Positions 26,986 through 36,201 are shown, counted from the stretch's first letter. The stretch is 64,000 nt of DNA from Desulfofustis sp. PB-SRB1 (GCA_016722945.1 JAEQMT010000022.1:43681-107680); one strand, 5' to 3'. Translations and numbers: made by a program. Notes: a model not told the origin generated them from the sequence alone.

Positions 26986-28254
26986 TTACAATGCAGCTAT
27001 CGGCAGCAGATCAGGAGCATGGGTCAGGATGCTTACCCGAGCGTTATCACCCTGGCGTTTATAGGCCAGGGCCAACGCCGATTCAATAGAGTCAGCATGG
27101 ATAAAGCCCAGCTTTTCCTGGTCAGCGGCGGGTATTCCCGGTGAATACATGATCACCTCGGCTTTTTCTCGCACCAGCGCCCAGGCAGTGGCCAGCGCCG
27201 CCGCAACCCCGTTGACCAGGCGCCCGTCGTAATAGCCGTTTTTGATCTGCACCGAGGGCCAACCGGCGAAATCGAGCAGCTCGGTATGCACCGGACTGAT
27301 GCCCTCCGGCGCCGGAGTGACCACGATAATGGTGCCGTCCTGTTTGATCATGCGCTGGGCCGGGTAGAGCGCCTTGTGGGACTGCCAGAAATCGAGCTCG
27401 CAGGGATAGGCGTTGGCGATGACGATGTCGGGTGTTTCGTGATAGTTAACCCCGTAGATCGCGGTTGCCAGTTCGACTCCCCGGGTAAAGGCCGCCTTCA
27501 TCTCACCGTAAAAGACGCCGGCCACGGCGCCGTGTGAGTCCAGGACCACGTTGAAAATGGTCTGCATGCCGACCCGCGCGGCCATGTCATCCATATCGCG
27601 GCGCACCGGGTTGTCGGCAATACCCAGCAGGGAATCACCGCCGCTGCACGAAAGCATGTGAGTTTCAGCGGTGGTGCGCGGCCCGGAGACACCTGGTTGG
27701 ATGATTTTTGATGAACCGGAAAAACCGGCGATATGGTGTGGAACGATGGCGCCAAGGCCGATCACCACATCGGCCTCGACCACCTCTTTGTTTACCACCA
27801 GCGGCGTGCCCTGGCTGGAAATGCCCAAGTCAACCAGGTTTTCTTCTTCGCGCCAACAATGATTTCGTACCTCGATGCGACGCCACACCGTCTCTCCGAC
27901 CCGGGTAATCAATTCTTCTTCGCTCATGTAGCGGTGCGTGCCCAAAGCAATCAAACAGACAATATCATGGTCTGGGATGCCGCCTTTGTTCAGCAGGTCG
28001 ATGAGCGGCGGGATCATCCGGTCAACCGGGGTGAGTCTGGTAACGTCATCGCTGACGATGACCACCTTGTGGCCCGGCTGTACCAGGGTGTTCAGGGGCT
28101 TCTGGTTGATGGGCGCGGTCAGGGCGTTGGCGATGGCTCCGTCGAGGTCGGTGATTGTCTGGGCCGGGGCCGGGGCCAGCACCTCAATGAGGTTGCGTTC
28201 ATCAATATCAAACGTCAGGCTCTGGCCGGCAAACGGCATGGCGATGGTTGGCAT
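26986..28254 (-). CDS. LarA-family nickel-pincer racemase/epimerase
   Basis: A 422-residue LarA homologue. Residues matching LarA catalysis are present: H107 in ALGTHRYM, H173/H174 in VPHHIAGFSGSSK and K183, the lysine that anchors the pyridinium-thioamide nickel cofactor. LarA homologues racemise or epimerise alpha-hydroxy acids at C2. Here the likely job is to interconvert C2 epimers of a sugar acid before phosphorylation. Cofactor genes larB/C/E are not in the window. It is six bases from the kinase and five bases from the TRAP permease. Confidence 0.8.
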   Translation of the reverse strand: MPTIAMPFAGQSLTFDIDERNLIEVLAPAPAQTITDLDGAIANALTAPINQKPLNTLVQPGHKVVIVSDDVTRLTPVDRMIPPLIDLLNKGGIPDHDIVCLIALGTHRYMSEEELITRVGETVWRRIEVRNHCWREEENLVDLGISSQGTPLVVNKEVVEADVVIGLGAIVPHHIAGFSGSSKIIQPGVSGPRTTAETHMLSCSGGDSLLGIADNPVRRDMDDMAARVGMQTIFNVVLDSHGAVAGVFYGEMKAAFTRGVELATAIYGVNYHETPDIVIANAYPCELDFWQSHKALYPAQRMIKQDGTIIVVTPAPEGISPVHTELLDFAGWPSVQIKNGYYDGRLVNGVAAALATAWALVREKAEVIMYSPGIPAADQEKLGFIHADSIESALALAYKRQGDNARVSILTHAPDLLPIAAL

Positions 28255-28259
28255 GGTAA

Positions 28260-29537
28260 TTATCTGTCCAGCATGTTTGGAATGAACATGACCAGATCGG
28301 GGATGTAGGTGATGAGTAAAAGCACCCCGATCATGACCACCAGAAACGGGAGAATGAACTTGATAATTTCAGAGAGCTGAATCTGGGCGATATTACATGA
28401 TATAAAGAGGCAGATGCCAAGCGGCGGGGTGAGCATGCCGATGGCCAGGGCGGTGACCATGACCACCCCGAAATGAACCGGATCGATGCCGAACTGCTGG
28501 ATAACCGGTAGAAAGACCGGGGTCAGGATGATCAGTGAGGCCGAGGTTTCCATGAAAGTGCCCACCACCAGCAGGCAGACGAGGATCAGACCGTACAGCA
28601 CCGCCGGCGATGAGGTGAGGGTCACCAGGTAGGCCGCCACGTTTTGCGGTACCCGCTCGGCGGTGAGAATCCAGCCGAAGATATTGGCGGTGGCGATGAG
28701 CAACATCACCGTGGAGGTTGAAATCGCCGCTTTGGCGAGAATTCTCGGCAGATCACTCAGCCGCAGTTCTCGATAAATGAGAAACCCGACCATAAGTCCG
28801 TAGATGGCGGCCACCACCGCCGCCTCGGTGGGGGTAAAAATACCGCCGAGGATACCGCCGAGAATGATAAGCGGCATCAACAAGGCCCAGATGGCCCCCC
28901 AGAAGGTGCGGATGATCTCCTTGATCCCGAGAAAAGCCTCTCCGGCATAGCCTGCCCGCTTGGCCAGAATGTAGCTCATGACCATCAGACTGCCGCCGAT
29001 CAGGGCACCGGGAATAAAACCGCCCATGAACATCTTGCCGATGGATACGCCGCCCACTACGCCGAAGATGATCATCGGGATAGAGGGCGGAATGATTACC
29101 CCGATGGAACCGCCGGCCGCCTGCACCGCCGCTGCAAACCCGCGCTGGTACCCTTTGCGGATCATGGCCGGGATCGATACCGCCCCCACCGCCGCCGTAT
29201 CGGCCGCCGCCGCCCCTGAGATGCCCGCGAAAAACATGGCCGCCACCACTGCCACCATGGCCAGACCGCCGGCCACAAAACCGACGATGGCGTGGGCAAA
29301 ATCAAACAGCCGCCGCGAAATTCCCCCTGATTCCATGAGTTCGCCGGCCAGCATGAAAAAGGGAATGGCCATCAGCGGAAACGAGTCGGTGCCGGTAAAG
29401 AGCCGCTGTGCCGCCAGGGTCAAAGGCAGATCGGAGGCGAACTGCAGGGTGGCAACGGATGCGATGCCAAGGGAAAAGGCAATGGGTACGCCGAGGGCGA
29501 AACAGATCACCAGAGCGACGAACAGAACCGCGGTCAC
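28260..29537 (-). CDS. dctM: TRAP transporter large permease (DctM)
   Basis: A 425-residue, ~12-helix membrane protein of the DctM family (FFMLAGELMESGGISRRL, FFAGISGAAAADTAAVG, GGVSIGKMFMGGFIPG, LTPPLGICLF). It carries out Na+-coupled uptake of an organic acid with DctQ and the binding protein. It overlaps dctQ by four bases. Given the neighbours, the likely substrate is a four-carbon sugar acid or other hydroxy acid. Confidence 0.92.
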   Translation of the reverse strand: MTAVLFVALVICFALGVPIAFSLGIASVATLQFASDLPLTLAAQRLFTGTDSFPLMAIPFFMLAGELMESGGISRRLFDFAHAIVGFVAGGLAMVAVVAAMFFAGISGAAAADTAAVGAVSIPAMIRKGYQRGFAAAVQAAGGSIGVIIPPSIPMIIFGVVGGVSIGKMFMGGFIPGALIGGSLMVMSYILAKRAGYAGEAFLGIKEIIRTFWGAIWALLMPLIILGGILGGIFTPTEAAVVAAIYGLMVGFLIYRELRLSDLPRILAKAAISTSTVMLLIATANIFGWILTAERVPQNVAAYLVTLTSSPAVLYGLILVCLLVVGTFMETSASLIILTPVFLPVIQQFGIDPVHFGVVMVTALAIGMLTPPLGICLFISCNIAQIQLSEIIKFILPFLVVMIGVLLLITYIPDLVMFIPNMLDR

Positions 29538-30028
29538 AGCCGTACCTCCTTGTCGAGGGGGCGATTCATCACCGTGGCGACGGTTACCCGTACTGAATTA
29601 ATCAGCATCAGGATAGCGCCCACCGGAACCGCCATGTAGGGGTAGCGCATAGAAATATTCATGGATGGGGATTGCTGAAATTGGATGATATCCAGGATCT
29701 TGAATCCCCAGTAGATGATCAGGACGAGAAATATCTGGATCAGCAGGTTAACGACAATAACGGCGTACCGATAATAGGCGGCCGGGAGGATCTTGCTGAG
29801 CAGATCGATGCCCAGATGCACCTGATAGCGTACCCCGGCCGCCGCCCCAACAAATGAAATCCAGACAAAGAGATAGCGCCCGGCCTCCTCCGACCAGGAG
29901 AGTGGGTCGTTCAAGACAAACCGGTACCATACCTGAGCGGCGATAATCACCACCATGGCGGCCATAAGCAGGGCCAGAAACCAGTTGATCAGCCGGTCAA
30001 ACCATCGAAATATCATATGCGGAACCAT
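29534..30028 (-). CDS. dctQ: TRAP transporter small permease (DctQ)
   Basis: A 164-residue, four-helix protein of the DctQ family (AAQVWYRFVLNDPLSWSEEAGRYLFVWISFVGAAAGVR is diagnostic). It helps dock the binding protein on the large permease. Start ATGs at 30028 and 30016 are both possible. A GC-rich palindrome separates it from the upstream binding-protein gene. Confidence 0.9.
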   Translation of the reverse strand: MVPHMIFRWFDRLINWFLALLMAAMVVIIAAQVWYRFVLNDPLSWSEEAGRYLFVWISFVGAAAGVRYQVHLGIDLLSKILPAAYYRYAVIVVNLLIQIFLVLIIYWGFKILDIIQFQQSPSMNISMRYPYMAVPVGAILMLINSVRVTVATVMNRPLDKEVRL

Positions 30029-30060
30029 CCAATCCGCGGGCTCAGTTCTTCAGCGAAGGG

Positions 30061-30086
30061 AGCGGCCCGGGCCGGCCCGGGCCGCT
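30061..30086 (-). promoter_or_regulatory. Intercistronic hairpin between dctP and dctQ
   Basis: A perfect 26-base GC-only-core palindrome (each half AGCGGCCCGGGCC) lies in the 85-bp gap between dctP and dctQ. In TRAP operons such hairpins commonly protect or terminate part of the message so that the periplasmic protein is made in excess over the permeases. There is no adjacent T-run on the transcribed strand, so partial termination or mRNA stabilisation is likely. Confidence 0.6.
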
Positions 30087-30113
30087 CTGAGATGAGTTTG
30101 GTTGTAGACCCAA

Positions 30114-31121
30114 CTATTGGGCCGCGGCGCGGGCCGCATCAATCAGCTGCTGTCCCTCTTCCATGTTGCCGCCACCGATTGCCTTGATGACATCGGGATT
30201 CTCATAGACGGCGGCTACCGCCTCGACAAAAGCCTCTTTCTCAGGATAGGTAATGGTCATCCCCTCTTGCTTGAGGGCCGCTTCCAGTTCCTGATCCGCC
30301 TTCATGGAGAGTTCCCGCTCGTAATCGCGGGCCAATGTCGCCGCTTCCTGGACGATGGCCTGCTGCTCGGGGGTGAGCTTGGCCCAGGCGATTTCACTGA
30401 TCAACAACATTGCCGGCGAATAGAAGTGACCGGTCATGGCAAGATAATCCTGCACCTCGAAAAAACGCGAGGAATGGATAACGGCCAGGGGGTTTTCCTG
30501 GGCATCCACGGTCTTCTGCTCCAAGGCGGTATACAGTTCACCAAAAGCCATGGGCAGCGGGCTGGCGCCCAGTGACTGCATGGTAAGGATGAAAACATCG
30601 TCTTCCATAACCCGGATTTTAATGCCGTCCATATCGCCGGGCTGCTCTACTGCTACCTGTGAGTTGGTGATATTGCGGAAGCCGTTCTCAAACCAGCCCA
30701 AAGAGCGAATGCCGACACTCTGGAACTTATCGGCAATCCCGGTGCCGATGGGGCCGTCCAGCACTCTGTAGGCCGCTTCCCGATCTTTGAACAGAAACGG
30801 CAGGTTGAACAGTTTAACCTGGGGCACGAAGTTGCCCAGCGGCCCGGTGGAGGTCAGGGTCATTTCCAGGGTGCCCAGCTGCAACCCCTCCACCATATCG
30901 CGTTCCGAGCCGAGCTGCGCTGCCGGAAAGAGCTGTACTTCCACCTCGCCGCCGGTTCTTTCACCAACAATCTCACCAAAACGCTCTACCGCCAGATTGT
31001 AGATATGACTGGGCTGGGTGGAGGTACCGACCTTCAGTACCGTTTTGGCAAACAGCGCGGGAGTTGCCGCCAGTAGAACTGATACCGCAATAATGGCCAT
31101 ACAATACACTTTGTTACGCAT
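30114..31121 (-). CDS. dctP: TRAP transporter periplasmic substrate-binding protein (DctP)
   Basis: A 335-residue DctP-family protein with a signal peptide (MAIIAVSVLLAATPALFA). The mature protein shows KVGTSTQPSHIYNLAVERFGEIV, GSERDMVEGLQLGTLEM, FLFKDREAAYRVLDGPIG, the conserved arginine region GIKIRVMEDDVF, and FGELYTALEQKTVDAQENPL. The conserved Arg typically pairs with the ligand carboxylate. An AAGGAGGAGAT-like ribosome-binding site precedes its start. It lies 24 bases after the second LarA gene. Confidence 0.93.
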   Translation of the reverse strand: MRNKVYCMAIIAVSVLLAATPALFAKTVLKVGTSTQPSHIYNLAVERFGEIVGERTGGEVEVQLFPAAQLGSERDMVEGLQLGTLEMTLTSTGPLGNFVPQVKLFNLPFLFKDREAAYRVLDGPIGTGIADKFQSVGIRSLGWFENGFRNITNSQVAVEQPGDMDGIKIRVMEDDVFILTMQSLGASPLPMAFGELYTALEQKTVDAQENPLAVIHSSRFFEVQDYLAMTGHFYSPAMLLISEIAWAKLTPEQQAIVQEAATLARDYERELSMKADQELEAALKQEGMTITYPEKEAFVEAVAAVYENPDVIKAIGGGNMEEGQQLIDAARAAAQ

Positions 31122-31145
31122 ACCATCTCCTCCTTTTTGTTGTTG

Positions 31146-32495
31146 TTACGGGTTGCCGCCACCTTCCGGTTGAGTGCGTAAAATCGGAAAGGTGTTGGCG
31201 CCTTGCGGCATCACCGTGATTTTCGGCTCAGTGGTGCCGCATGTTTCATACGCTAACTGCAACGCCTCTTGAATGCTGGTAACGCCGGTTACCCGGGCAC
31301 GGGCGGCAAGCTCTATGTTTTCCCGGCTGGTCACCATGATGGTGGTGCCCTGATTGCTGTATTCCCACTGGCGCACCGCCACCCATCCGGAAATTAAAAA
31401 GTTCTCCCGCACGGCCTGTTCCATTTCGATGAAAGAGGGGTAGGAGAACCAGTCGAAAAATTCGCGCGGCTCGGTGATGTCCGGGCACTCGGCCAGCAAA
31501 ATGATGACGCCGCCGGGTTTCATGGCGTACAGGGCGTTGTCGATGGTCTTTTGAGACTGATACAGGTTGATATCTTTGGGATAGCCGCCGGCCGAGGCAA
31601 TAACGATATCGGCCTGTTCTTCGATATCCACCCCGAAGGTATCATCCACCATGCGGGTGGCGGCAAGCCAGGCGGAAACCCAGTTGCCCGCGAAAATGCC
31701 GGCGATATCACCGTCCAGATTGGGAACCATGTTGACGATAAAATCAGGTCTCAGAAAAGAGGCCACATCCATCATGTCTTCATGGGCCGGGTTGCCGATG
31801 GTTTTCATGTTGGCGGCCAGGGGATTGGTGCCTTCGCCGACGGTGGGGCGCATGGCCCACATATGGCTCTGCTGGATGGTACGCAGTGAGGCGATACCAG
31901 GCATTACCGATTTACGACCGCCACCGTACCCCACCATGTAGTGGTAAATCACGCCACCGGTAAGGATGACCCGGTCCGCCGCAACCGCCTCCCTGTTAAG
32001 GGCTACTTCGGTGCCCCGGCTGGTGGTGCCGAGATACACTATATTATCCGTATCCCAGGCGTTATGGTTGATAACCCGCACCCGCTCATACACCTCCTGG
32101 CCGCACAATTCGGCGCACTCGGCCGCACTGTTCTGGCGGTGCGCCCCCACTGCAATGATGATGGTGATGTTTTCATCGGGGATGCCCGCCTCGTTGAGAT
32201 AATTCACCAAAACGGGCAGGGTCAGGTCGTTACGCTGCCAGGCCCGGGTGATATCGCTTACCGTGATTACCACCGTTTCACCCGGTTTTACCAACTCGCT
32301 CAACGGTGGACTGTCGATGGGGTGATCGAGGGCTCTGCGATAGGCGCCCGCGAGGTCGGCGGGCGGCTCTACGTTGCGACCTACCAGATTGTAAAGCAGG
32401 TGGTTTTCGGGAAGAGAGAATCGGGCCGTGGTGCGACCGATTTTAAGCTCAAATTGACGCATCATGGTTGCGTGAAGGGTTACTATTTCAGACAT
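31146..32495 (-). CDS. Second LarA-family racemase/epimerase homologue
   Basis: A protein of about 449 residues in the LarA-like family (DUF2088 N-terminal domain). Catalytic-type residues appear as H119 in AVGAHRQN, H185 in VIYHYMVGYGGGRK and K195 before SVMPGI. It is clearly divergent from the other LarA copy (GYGGGRKS against GFSGSSKI), so the two are not a recent duplication. It opens the TRAP/sugar-acid operon. The ATG at 32495 has a GGAGAG site 12 bases upstream; alternatives are 32522 and 32465. It overlaps the upstream small gene by 13 bases. Confidence 0.75.
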   Translation of the reverse strand: MSEIVTLHATMMRQFELKIGRTTARFSLPENHLLYNLVGRNVEPPADLAGAYRRALDHPIDSPPLSELVKPGETVVITVSDITRAWQRNDLTLPVLVNYLNEAGIPDENITIIIAVGAHRQNSAAECAELCGQEVYERVRVINHNAWDTDNIVYLGTTSRGTEVALNREAVAADRVILTGGVIYHYMVGYGGGRKSVMPGIASLRTIQQSHMWAMRPTVGEGTNPLAANMKTIGNPAHEDMMDVASFLRPDFIVNMVPNLDGDIAGIFAGNWVSAWLAATRMVDDTFGVDIEEQADIVIASAGGYPKDINLYQSQKTIDNALYAMKPGGVIILLAECPDITEPREFFDWFSYPSFIEMEQAVRENFLISGWVAVRQWEYSNQGTTIMVTSRENIELAARARVTGVTSIQEALQLAYETCGTTEPKITVMPQGANTFPILRTQPEGGGNP

Positions 32496-32857
32496 GAAGC
32501 GGAAGCACTCTCCACAAACCATTGTCCCCTTGTTTTGGGAGATGCCGCCCGGACTCTGTCGGCTCCCTTGAACGAACCCTTGTGACCGGGCTTGTAGTTT
32601 TCCACGAATGTTTCAACCACGGCGGTTGCCGATGAATTGTAGCGATTACTGAACCTGATCGTGATATTTACCTGTTGACATTCCTGTTCGCCGGTAACGG
32701 ATCCCCAGGCGAAGAGCTGGTTGTTTGATTTCTGCCCCCAGTCGACATCGATCTGAAAGCCGTTGTCATCGAGCACCACGGCGGTTGCCTGGCCGGCAAG
32801 CCAGACAAGAAAAGCCACCGTAACGAAAAACAATGAAAGGATGCGTGCGGATTTCAT
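32483..32857 (-). CDS. Small secreted protein of unknown function
   Basis: A 124-residue protein with a clear signal peptide (ARILSLFFVTVAFLVWLAGQATA). The mature part has a beta-rich look (FQIDVDWGQKSNNQLFAWGSV, then QQVNITIRFSNRYNSSATAVVETF) with two cysteines. No family is recognised. It lies between panB and the second LarA gene and its 3' end overlaps the latter's start. Confidence 0.55.
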   Translation of the reverse strand: MKSARILSLFFVTVAFLVWLAGQATAVVLDDNGFQIDVDWGQKSNNQLFAWGSVTGEQECQQVNITIRFSNRYNSSATAVVETFVENYKPGHKGSFKGADRVRAASPKTRGQWFVESASASCLK

Positions 32858-32901
32858 GATTCCTCCTGTTTGCTGGGAACTGATTTCTGATGCTGCTTAG
32901 G

Positions 32902-33744
32902 TTATTTCCACTGCTCCCGCAGCTTCTCAACCTCTCCATCAACCATTTTGTAGGTGTGTTCATCGCCGGGAAACACCCCGTTTCGTACCTCATCGATGTA
33001 GGCGGCGAAGACCTTGCGATACTCACCCGCGACATCGCCGTAACGCTTGACGAATTTAGGCGTGAATGCCTGGAACAGGCCGAGAATATCGGAGCAGATC
33101 ATCACCTGGCCGTCACAGGGACCGCCGCCGATGCCGTATACCGGAATGGGCAGTTCCCGGCAGATAATCTCGGTAACTTCCGGCGGTACTCCTTCCACCA
33201 GAACGGCAAAAGCGCCGGCCTCATAAACCGCCCTGGCATCCTCGATGATTGCTTTGGCACTGTCGGCGGTGCGTCCCTGGGCGCGGAACCCGCCCATGGC
33301 GCCGGAACTCTGCGGGGTAAGGCCGACGTGGCCCATGACCAGCATGCCGCCATCACAGATTGCCGAGATAACCGGGGCAACCCGAACACCACCCTCGAGT
33401 TTGACGCAATCCACTCCACATTCTTTGTGAAAGCGGATGGCATTGTAGCAGGCCTCCTCGATGCCGGCCTGATAGGTGCCAAACGGCATGTCTCCGATCA
33501 CAAAGGTGTTGGGCGCGGCGCGTCGAACCGCTTCAGTGTGATATATCGACTGCTCCATGGTAACCGGTACCGTACCGGAATAGCCGTATACCGCCATACC
33601 GAGACTATCACCCACAAGCAGCATGTCCATCCCCGCCTCCTCGGCCAGCTGTGCGGTTACATAATCGTAGGCGGTGACCCAGACCACTTTGCGGCCCTCG
33701 TCTTTCATTGTCTGCAGATCAAATCGAGTGAGCTTTTTCTTCAC
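32902..33744 (-). CDS. panB: 3-methyl-2-oxobutanoate hydroxymethyltransferase
   Basis: A 280-residue PanB (ketopantoate hydroxymethyltransferase), the first committed step of pantothenate and CoA synthesis, using 5,10-methylene-THF. Signature segments are WVTAYDYVTAQLAEEAGMDMLLVGDSLGM, MPFGTYQ, VKLEGG, MGHVGLTPQS and IGGGPCDGQVMICSDILGLF. Its substrate, 2-oxoisovalerate, is produced through the ilvBH pathway. Confidence 0.95.
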   Translation of the reverse strand: MKKKLTRFDLQTMKDEGRKVVWVTAYDYVTAQLAEEAGMDMLLVGDSLGMAVYGYSGTVPVTMEQSIYHTEAVRRAAPNTFVIGDMPFGTYQAGIEEACYNAIRFHKECGVDCVKLEGGVRVAPVISAICDGGMLVMGHVGLTPQSSGAMGGFRAQGRTADSAKAIIEDARAVYEAGAFAVLVEGVPPEVTEIICRELPIPVYGIGGGPCDGQVMICSDILGLFQAFTPKFVKRYGDVAGEYRKVFAAYIDEVRNGVFPGDEHTYKMVDGEVEKLREQWK

Positions 33745-33849
33745 GAGCTATCCCTCCCGGCTATGTATAGTGACCCTGATTCTCAGTATTGCTCGTTCAC
33801 CAGCACAAATAAGTAATCGGCCCGTTCATAAAAGTCAAAACAGTTGCTT

Positions 33850-33878
33850 GGGGTCAGGTCTTTTATTTTGGTGTTTTT
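33850..33878 (+). repeat. REP-like repeat, GGGGTCAGGTC family, single copy
   Basis: A 29-base sequence beginning GGGGTCAGGTCTTTTATTTT. It is identical to both arms of the inverted pair at 34741-34836, so the hemolysin-III gene is bracketed by copies. The gene-free stretch 33745-34046 holds this repeat, the REP palindrome at 33916-33943 and nothing else recognised. Confidence 0.7.
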
Positions 33879-33915
33879 CTGATGAACTCGGAAAAACCTT
33901 GAATTTGCTTGTTAA

Positions 33916-33943
33916 CGTCATTCCCGCGAAAGCGGGAATCCAG
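33916..33943. repeat. Short palindromic repeat (REP-like), copy 2
   Basis: The ATTCCCGC-N4-GCGGGAAT palindrome again, with flanking CGTC and CCAG bases matching copy 1 (15918-15947) in inverted orientation. Confidence 0.7.
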
Positions 33944-34046
33944 TACTTTCAAATGATTATAGATTTTGGTTCAACTCCGCAATGACCGTAATTGGGGTTT
34001 TTACGAGTTCATCTTATTTGCCGGTTTATTGTTTTGCTGGTAACAT

Positions 34047-34730
34047 ATGGTGATAAAACGCCACAATAAAAAACCTGCCCCCTCCATTGTGTCCCGATCC
34101 CGCCTACAGTCGCCGACGGAAGAAATTGCAAACAGTGCGGTGCACGGTTTTGGTCTGGTCGCCATGGTGGTCGCGACACCGCTCTTGATAAGACGGGCGG
34201 CGGCGGTTGGTGATGCGGTTTTTGTTGCCGGGGTCTGGGTGTTTTGCGCCAGCGCCATCATCTTGTATTTCTCATCCAGTCTTTACCATGCCCTGCCCGC
34301 GGGCAGGGAAAAACGGTTTTTTCTGGCACTGGACTATTATGCCATATTCCTGCTGATCGCCGGCACCTACACACCCTTTACCCTGGGGGTATTGCGCGGC
34401 GCCTGGGGATGGAGCCTGTTTGCGGTGATCTGGGGACTTGCGGCAGCCGGAATCTTGCTGAAAATGTTTGCTGCATCGGATAACCCGGTGCGCACCGCGC
34501 TCCCCTATCTGTTGATGGGCTGGGTGATCGTCATTGCCATAAAGCCGCTGATTGAGATGGTCCCGCTGAGTGGACTGATTTTGCTGCTGGCCGGCGGCCT
34601 GTTTTACAGCTTTGGTGTGCTGTTCTACGCGGGCCTTTCGTGGGTTCCATTCGGCCATGCCGTCTGGCACCTCTTTGTCTGTGCCGGAACCGGGTGCCAC
34701 GCCGTGGCGATATACCGCTACGGGGTTTAG
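34047..34730 (+). CDS. Hemolysin III / PAQR-family seven-helix membrane protein
   Basis: A 227-residue polytopic protein of the hemolysin-III (YqfA/TrhA, PAQR-related) family: EEIANSAVHGFG at the start, FSSSLYHAL, FFLALDYYAIFLLIAGTYTPF and GHAVWHLFVCAGTGCHAVAIYRY near the end. The conserved Ser, His and Asp residues of this family are thought to bind a metal. The physiological role is uncertain, possibly membrane lipid homeostasis. It is flanked on both sides by REP-like repeats. Confidence 0.88.
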   Translation: MVIKRHNKKPAPSIVSRSRLQSPTEEIANSAVHGFGLVAMVVATPLLIRRAAAVGDAVFVAGVWVFCASAIILYFSSSLYHALPAGREKRFFLALDYYAIFLLIAGTYTPFTLGVLRGAWGWSLFAVIWGLAAAGILLKMFAASDNPVRTALPYLLMGWVIVIAIKPLIEMVPLSGLILLLAGGLFYSFGVLFYAGLSWVPFGHAVWHLFVCAGTGCHAVAIYRYGV

Positions 34731-34740
34731 TTGCTGGTCG

Positions 34741-34836
34741 CTGGGGTCAGGTCTTTTATTTTGGTGTTTTTAATACGCTCGAACTTATATGCCATCAAGT
34801 TGGCAAAAAACACCAAAATAAAAGACCTGACCCCAG
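34741..34836. repeat. REPIN-like inverted pair (31-bp perfect arms)
   Basis: Two 31-base arms, 34741-34771 and 34806-34836, are perfect reverse complements and begin CTGGGGTCAGGTCTTTTATT. They are separated by 34 bases. The arrangement of two REP units in inverted orientation matches REPINs mobilised in trans by REP-associated tyrosine transposases. A decayed gene of that family lies at 51911-52225. Confidence 0.75.
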
Positions 34837-34932
34837 CCGTAGACCCCAGCTATACGGAAACTATGGCGTATGGAAGTCTTTTACCATATGATGGCAGATA
34901 AATAGAACATCATGAGGGAAGGCAATACCGCA

Positions 34933-36201
34933 ATGCAACCTGAAACCGTCACCTGTCCACACTGCGGCCAACGCATCGACGTCAATGAGATTGTCTATCA
35001 TCAGCTCGAGGACAAACTCACCAAGGAGTTCAATGCCCGCGACGCGCAGCGTAAAAAAGAAATTTCCGAACAACTCGCGGCGCTGGACAAGCAGCGGGAA
35101 GAACTGAGCCGAAGCAAGCAGGAGCTGGCGGGCACAATCGAGGATGAGGTGGCAACCAGGATCAAGGCCGCCACCGAGGATATCCGCGTAAAAGCCAGGG
35201 AGGAGGCAAGCCGGCTGCAGGCCGAGGCAGTCAAAGAATTACAGCGCGAGCTGGCCGAAAAATCAGCCCAGGCAAAGGAGTTGTACACGGTACAGGCGGC
35301 ATTGGAGCGGCTGAAACGGGAAAAAGATGAGCTTAAAGGGGTAATCGAAGCGGAAAGCGAGAAGAAACTCACCGAAACCCTGCACCGGGAGCGAGATAAA
35401 ATCCGCAAGGAGATTGAGGATAGAAGCCTGCTCAAATTATCGGAAAAGGAGATGTTGATCGACCAGCTTCGCACTCAGTTGACGGAAGCGCAGCGCAAGA
35501 TGGAGCAGGGTTCCACCCAGGTTCAGGGTGAGGCGCAGGAGCTGGTCATCGAGGAGTGGCTGCGGACGGCATATCCGCTGGATACCATCGAAGAGATAAA
35601 AAAAGGGGCGCTCGGCGCCGATTGTCTGCAAACGGTGAACACCAGAACACGGCTTAACTGCGGAACAATCTATTATGAGAGTAAGCGGACCAAAGGTTTT
35701 CAGCCGGCCTGGATCGAAAAATTCAAAAACGATATTCGCGAAAGAAAGGCGGATATCGGGGTGCTGGTCACCGAAACCATGCCTGCCGACATGAGTCGGA
35801 TGGGGCTGAAATCCGGTATCTGGGTCTGCGGTTTGCATGAGTTCAAGGGGCTCTGCGCGGTGCTCCGGGAAACCCTCATCCAGATTGCCGCGATCAGCAG
35901 CGCAAGGGAAAATATCGGCTCCAAGATGGAGTTGCTCTATGACTATCTCACCGGCACCGAATTTCGCCAGCAGGTGGAGGCGATTGTCGAGGGATTTACC
36001 CAGATGCAGGAGGATCTCCAGTCGGAAAAACGGGCCATTCAGCAGCGCTGGAAAAAACGGGAAAAACAGCTCGAAAAGGTGTTGCTTTCCACCACAACCA
36101 TGTATGGTTCGGTCAAAGGCATTGCCGGCGATACTATTGGTTCGGTCAAGCAGCTTGATTTCGATGACGAAGATGAACCGGACACTACCGAAACCGGCTA
36201 G
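34933..36201 (+). CDS. DUF2130 domain protein with zinc-ribbon and coiled coil
   Basis: A protein of about 422 residues. A CPHCG zinc-ribbon half-site is at residues 8-12. A long charged coiled coil follows (residues ~25-200, rich in Glu, Lys, Gln and Ala), then a globular C-terminal half matching DUF2130 (EEWLRTAYPLDTIEEI, YYESKRTKGFQPAWIEKFK, KADIGVLVTETMP). The family has been linked to restriction-nuclease-like folds, but its function is unknown. The ATG at 34933 is preferred because GGGAAGG lies 12 bases upstream; 34912 is an alternative. It stands alone. Confidence 0.75.
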   Translation: MQPETVTCPHCGQRIDVNEIVYHQLEDKLTKEFNARDAQRKKEISEQLAALDKQREELSRSKQELAGTIEDEVATRIKAATEDIRVKAREEASRLQAEAVKELQRELAEKSAQAKELYTVQAALERLKREKDELKGVIEAESEKKLTETLHRERDKIRKEIEDRSLLKLSEKEMLIDQLRTQLTEAQRKMEQGSTQVQGEAQELVIEEWLRTAYPLDTIEEIKKGALGADCLQTVNTRTRLNCGTIYYESKRTKGFQPAWIEKFKNDIRERKADIGVLVTETMPADMSRMGLKSGIWVCGLHEFKGLCAVLRETLIQIAAISSARENIGSKMELLYDYLTGTEFRQQVEAIVEGFTQMQEDLQSEKRAIQQRWKKREKQLEKVLLSTTTMYGSVKGIAGDTIGSVKQLDFDDEDEPDTTETG

